Source: Flavobacteriales bacterium UBA2798 (GTDB taxonomy: Bacteria > Bacteroidota > Bacteroidia > Flavobacteriales_D > UBA2798). Taken from it: 6,296 nt of DNA. The position numbers were made by a program, and so were the translations under genes. The notes under the pieces were generated by a model that saw only the letters and a list, made by a program, of their open reading frames with translations, did no database searches and had not been told where the DNA came from. Where the stretch lies: positions 46,634 to 52,929 of the forward strand of contig DEHO01000036.1 of the NCBI GenBank assembly GCA_002351955.1, written 5' to 3'. Shown here in pieces: positions 5,666 to 6,296 of the stretch (within the stretch, counting starts at the first letter, position 1; each line of letters begins with the position of its first letter).

Positions 5666-5697
5666 AAAAGCCCATCCACTAAGATGGGCTTTTTTTT
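5666..5697 (+). terminator. Rho-independent terminator of the exbB-exbD operon
   Basis: An 11-bp perfect stem (5666-5676 with 5683-5693; core GCCCATC/GATGGGC) with a 6-base loop (5677-5682) runs into eight T residues (5690-5697). It lies just after the stop of the short exbD at 5643 and separates that operon from the third exbD, which starts at 5792. Confidence 0.92.
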
Positions 5698-5730
5698 ACC
5701 GTTAGATTTTGGTTTGCAGCCATTGGTTCA

Positions 5731-5760
5731 TTGAGTGAAGGAATATACACTATAAGTTTT
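5731..5760 (+). promoter_or_regulatory. Candidate promoter for the third exbD
   Basis: TTG at 5731-5733, a 19-base spacer and TAAGTTTT at 5753-5760 fit the Bacteroidota -33/-7 pattern with a single mismatch at the last base of TAnnTTTG. It predicts a start near 5767 and a leader of about 25 bases before the ATG at 5792. Its place between a strong terminator and a new gene on the same strand supports the call. Confidence 0.45.
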
Positions 5761-5791
5761 TGTTTGAAGTTTCTATTGTAAACCAATAACG

Positions 5792-6296
5792 ATGAAGACC
5801 AACCGAAACTCTGAGATCAATGCCGGCTCAACTGCTGATATTGCTTTTCTTTTACTGGTGTTTTTTTTGCTGGTAACTACAATGGAAACCGAAGAAGGAA
5901 TAGCTCGAAGACTGCCTCAAAAGGTGGAGACAGAAATTGAAAAGGAAATCCACGAGCGAAACGTTCTGGATATTCGCATCAATGCTGCCAATCAATTACT
6001 GGTGGAAGATAAAATTACAACCATTCCGGAATTGAAGGCTGTGTTACGCGACTTCCTGACCAATCCTAAAAGGGAAAGGAGTCTTGCAGAAATGGATTTT
6101 GTAAATGAAGAAATTTGCCTGCAGAATTGGTCAGAAATAAAAGCGGATGATAGCCGTAAACACGAAGAAGAATTCTGGAAGGATCGTCTCGCTATGGTTC
6201 AACAAACCGGCGCAGGATATTTTATTTGTAAAGATGCAGTGATCTCCCTGCAAAATGACAATGCAACGTCCTATGCGTTTTACATTGCTGTTCAGG
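5792..6296 (+). CDS. exbD: ExbD-family protein, third copy, paralog of the long form (3' end outside window)
   Basis: From the ATG at 5792 the frame is open for 168 codons to the window edge. The start INAGSTADIAFLLLVFFLLV carries Asp16 in the membrane helix, then TTMETEEGIARRLPQK. Against the long ExbD at 4426, the shared blocks are EINAGS-ADIAFLLL, EGI-R-LPQK, NQLLVE (67-72), DFLTNP (87-92) and ISLQNDN-TSY (151-161). The middle part (about 93-150) is again a charged helix-prone insertion but differs in sequence and is about ten residues shorter; it includes two cysteines (Cys109 and Cys146) that the long form lacks in its insertion. DNA similarity in the N-terminal block is moderate with many silent changes, so the duplication is not recent. 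It is a separate transcription unit behind a terminator. The missing part should be roughly 50-70 residues if it matches the long form. Confidence 0.9.
   Translation, partial: MKTNRNSEINAGSTADIAFLLLVFFLLVTTMETEEGIARRLPQKVETEIEKEIHERNVLDIRINAANQLLVEDKITTIPELKAVLRDFLTNPKRERSLAEMDFVNEEICLQNWSEIKADDSRKHEEEFWKDRLAMVQQTGAGYFICKDAVISLQNDNATSYAFYIAVQ

Overview
The window looks like chromosomal housekeeping DNA from a member of the Bacteroidota. The evidence is a lipocalin-like lipoprotein with the YEDGPGFS/RSKKARL signature, near-absence of Shine-Dalgarno sequences, promoter-like elements of the TTG / TAnnTTTG type, and an ExbB gene followed by several ExbD genes. The assignment rests on protein style and promoter type, not on a marker gene. 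I see no phage, IS element, CRISPR array or integrase.

Left part (minus strand, 1-602): the first 36 codons of a glycosyltransferase family 9 (heptosyltransferase-like) gene leave the window at base 1. Upstream of it lies a small lipoprotein gene (189-602) with its own promoter-like box and a strong terminator (145-172) that separates it from the GT9 gene. Middle part (plus strand, 762-2586): a TatD-family metal-dependent hydrolase is followed closely by a type I L-asparaginase, probably starting at a TTG codon. A complete tRNA-Ser(GGA) lies at 2694-2781.

Right part (plus strand, 2958-6296): an ExbB proton-channel subunit with a signal peptide and an acidic T/E/P/A-rich linker, an unrecognised four-helix membrane protein, a long ExbD of 240 residues and a short ExbD of 158 residues form a tight operon that ends at a clear terminator (5666-5697). 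Immediately after it, behind a separate promoter-like sequence, a third exbD begins. It is a diverged paralog of the long one and runs off the right edge. Together these would make an inner-membrane motor that uses the proton gradient to energise TonB-dependent outer-membrane transport or a related envelope process.

The most interesting part is this motor operon: two or three distinct ExbD types, an enlarged ExbD periplasmic domain, an ExbB lacking the glutamate at the position of E. coli Glu176, and an embedded membrane protein of unknown role. I do not see an unambiguous, wholly new system.
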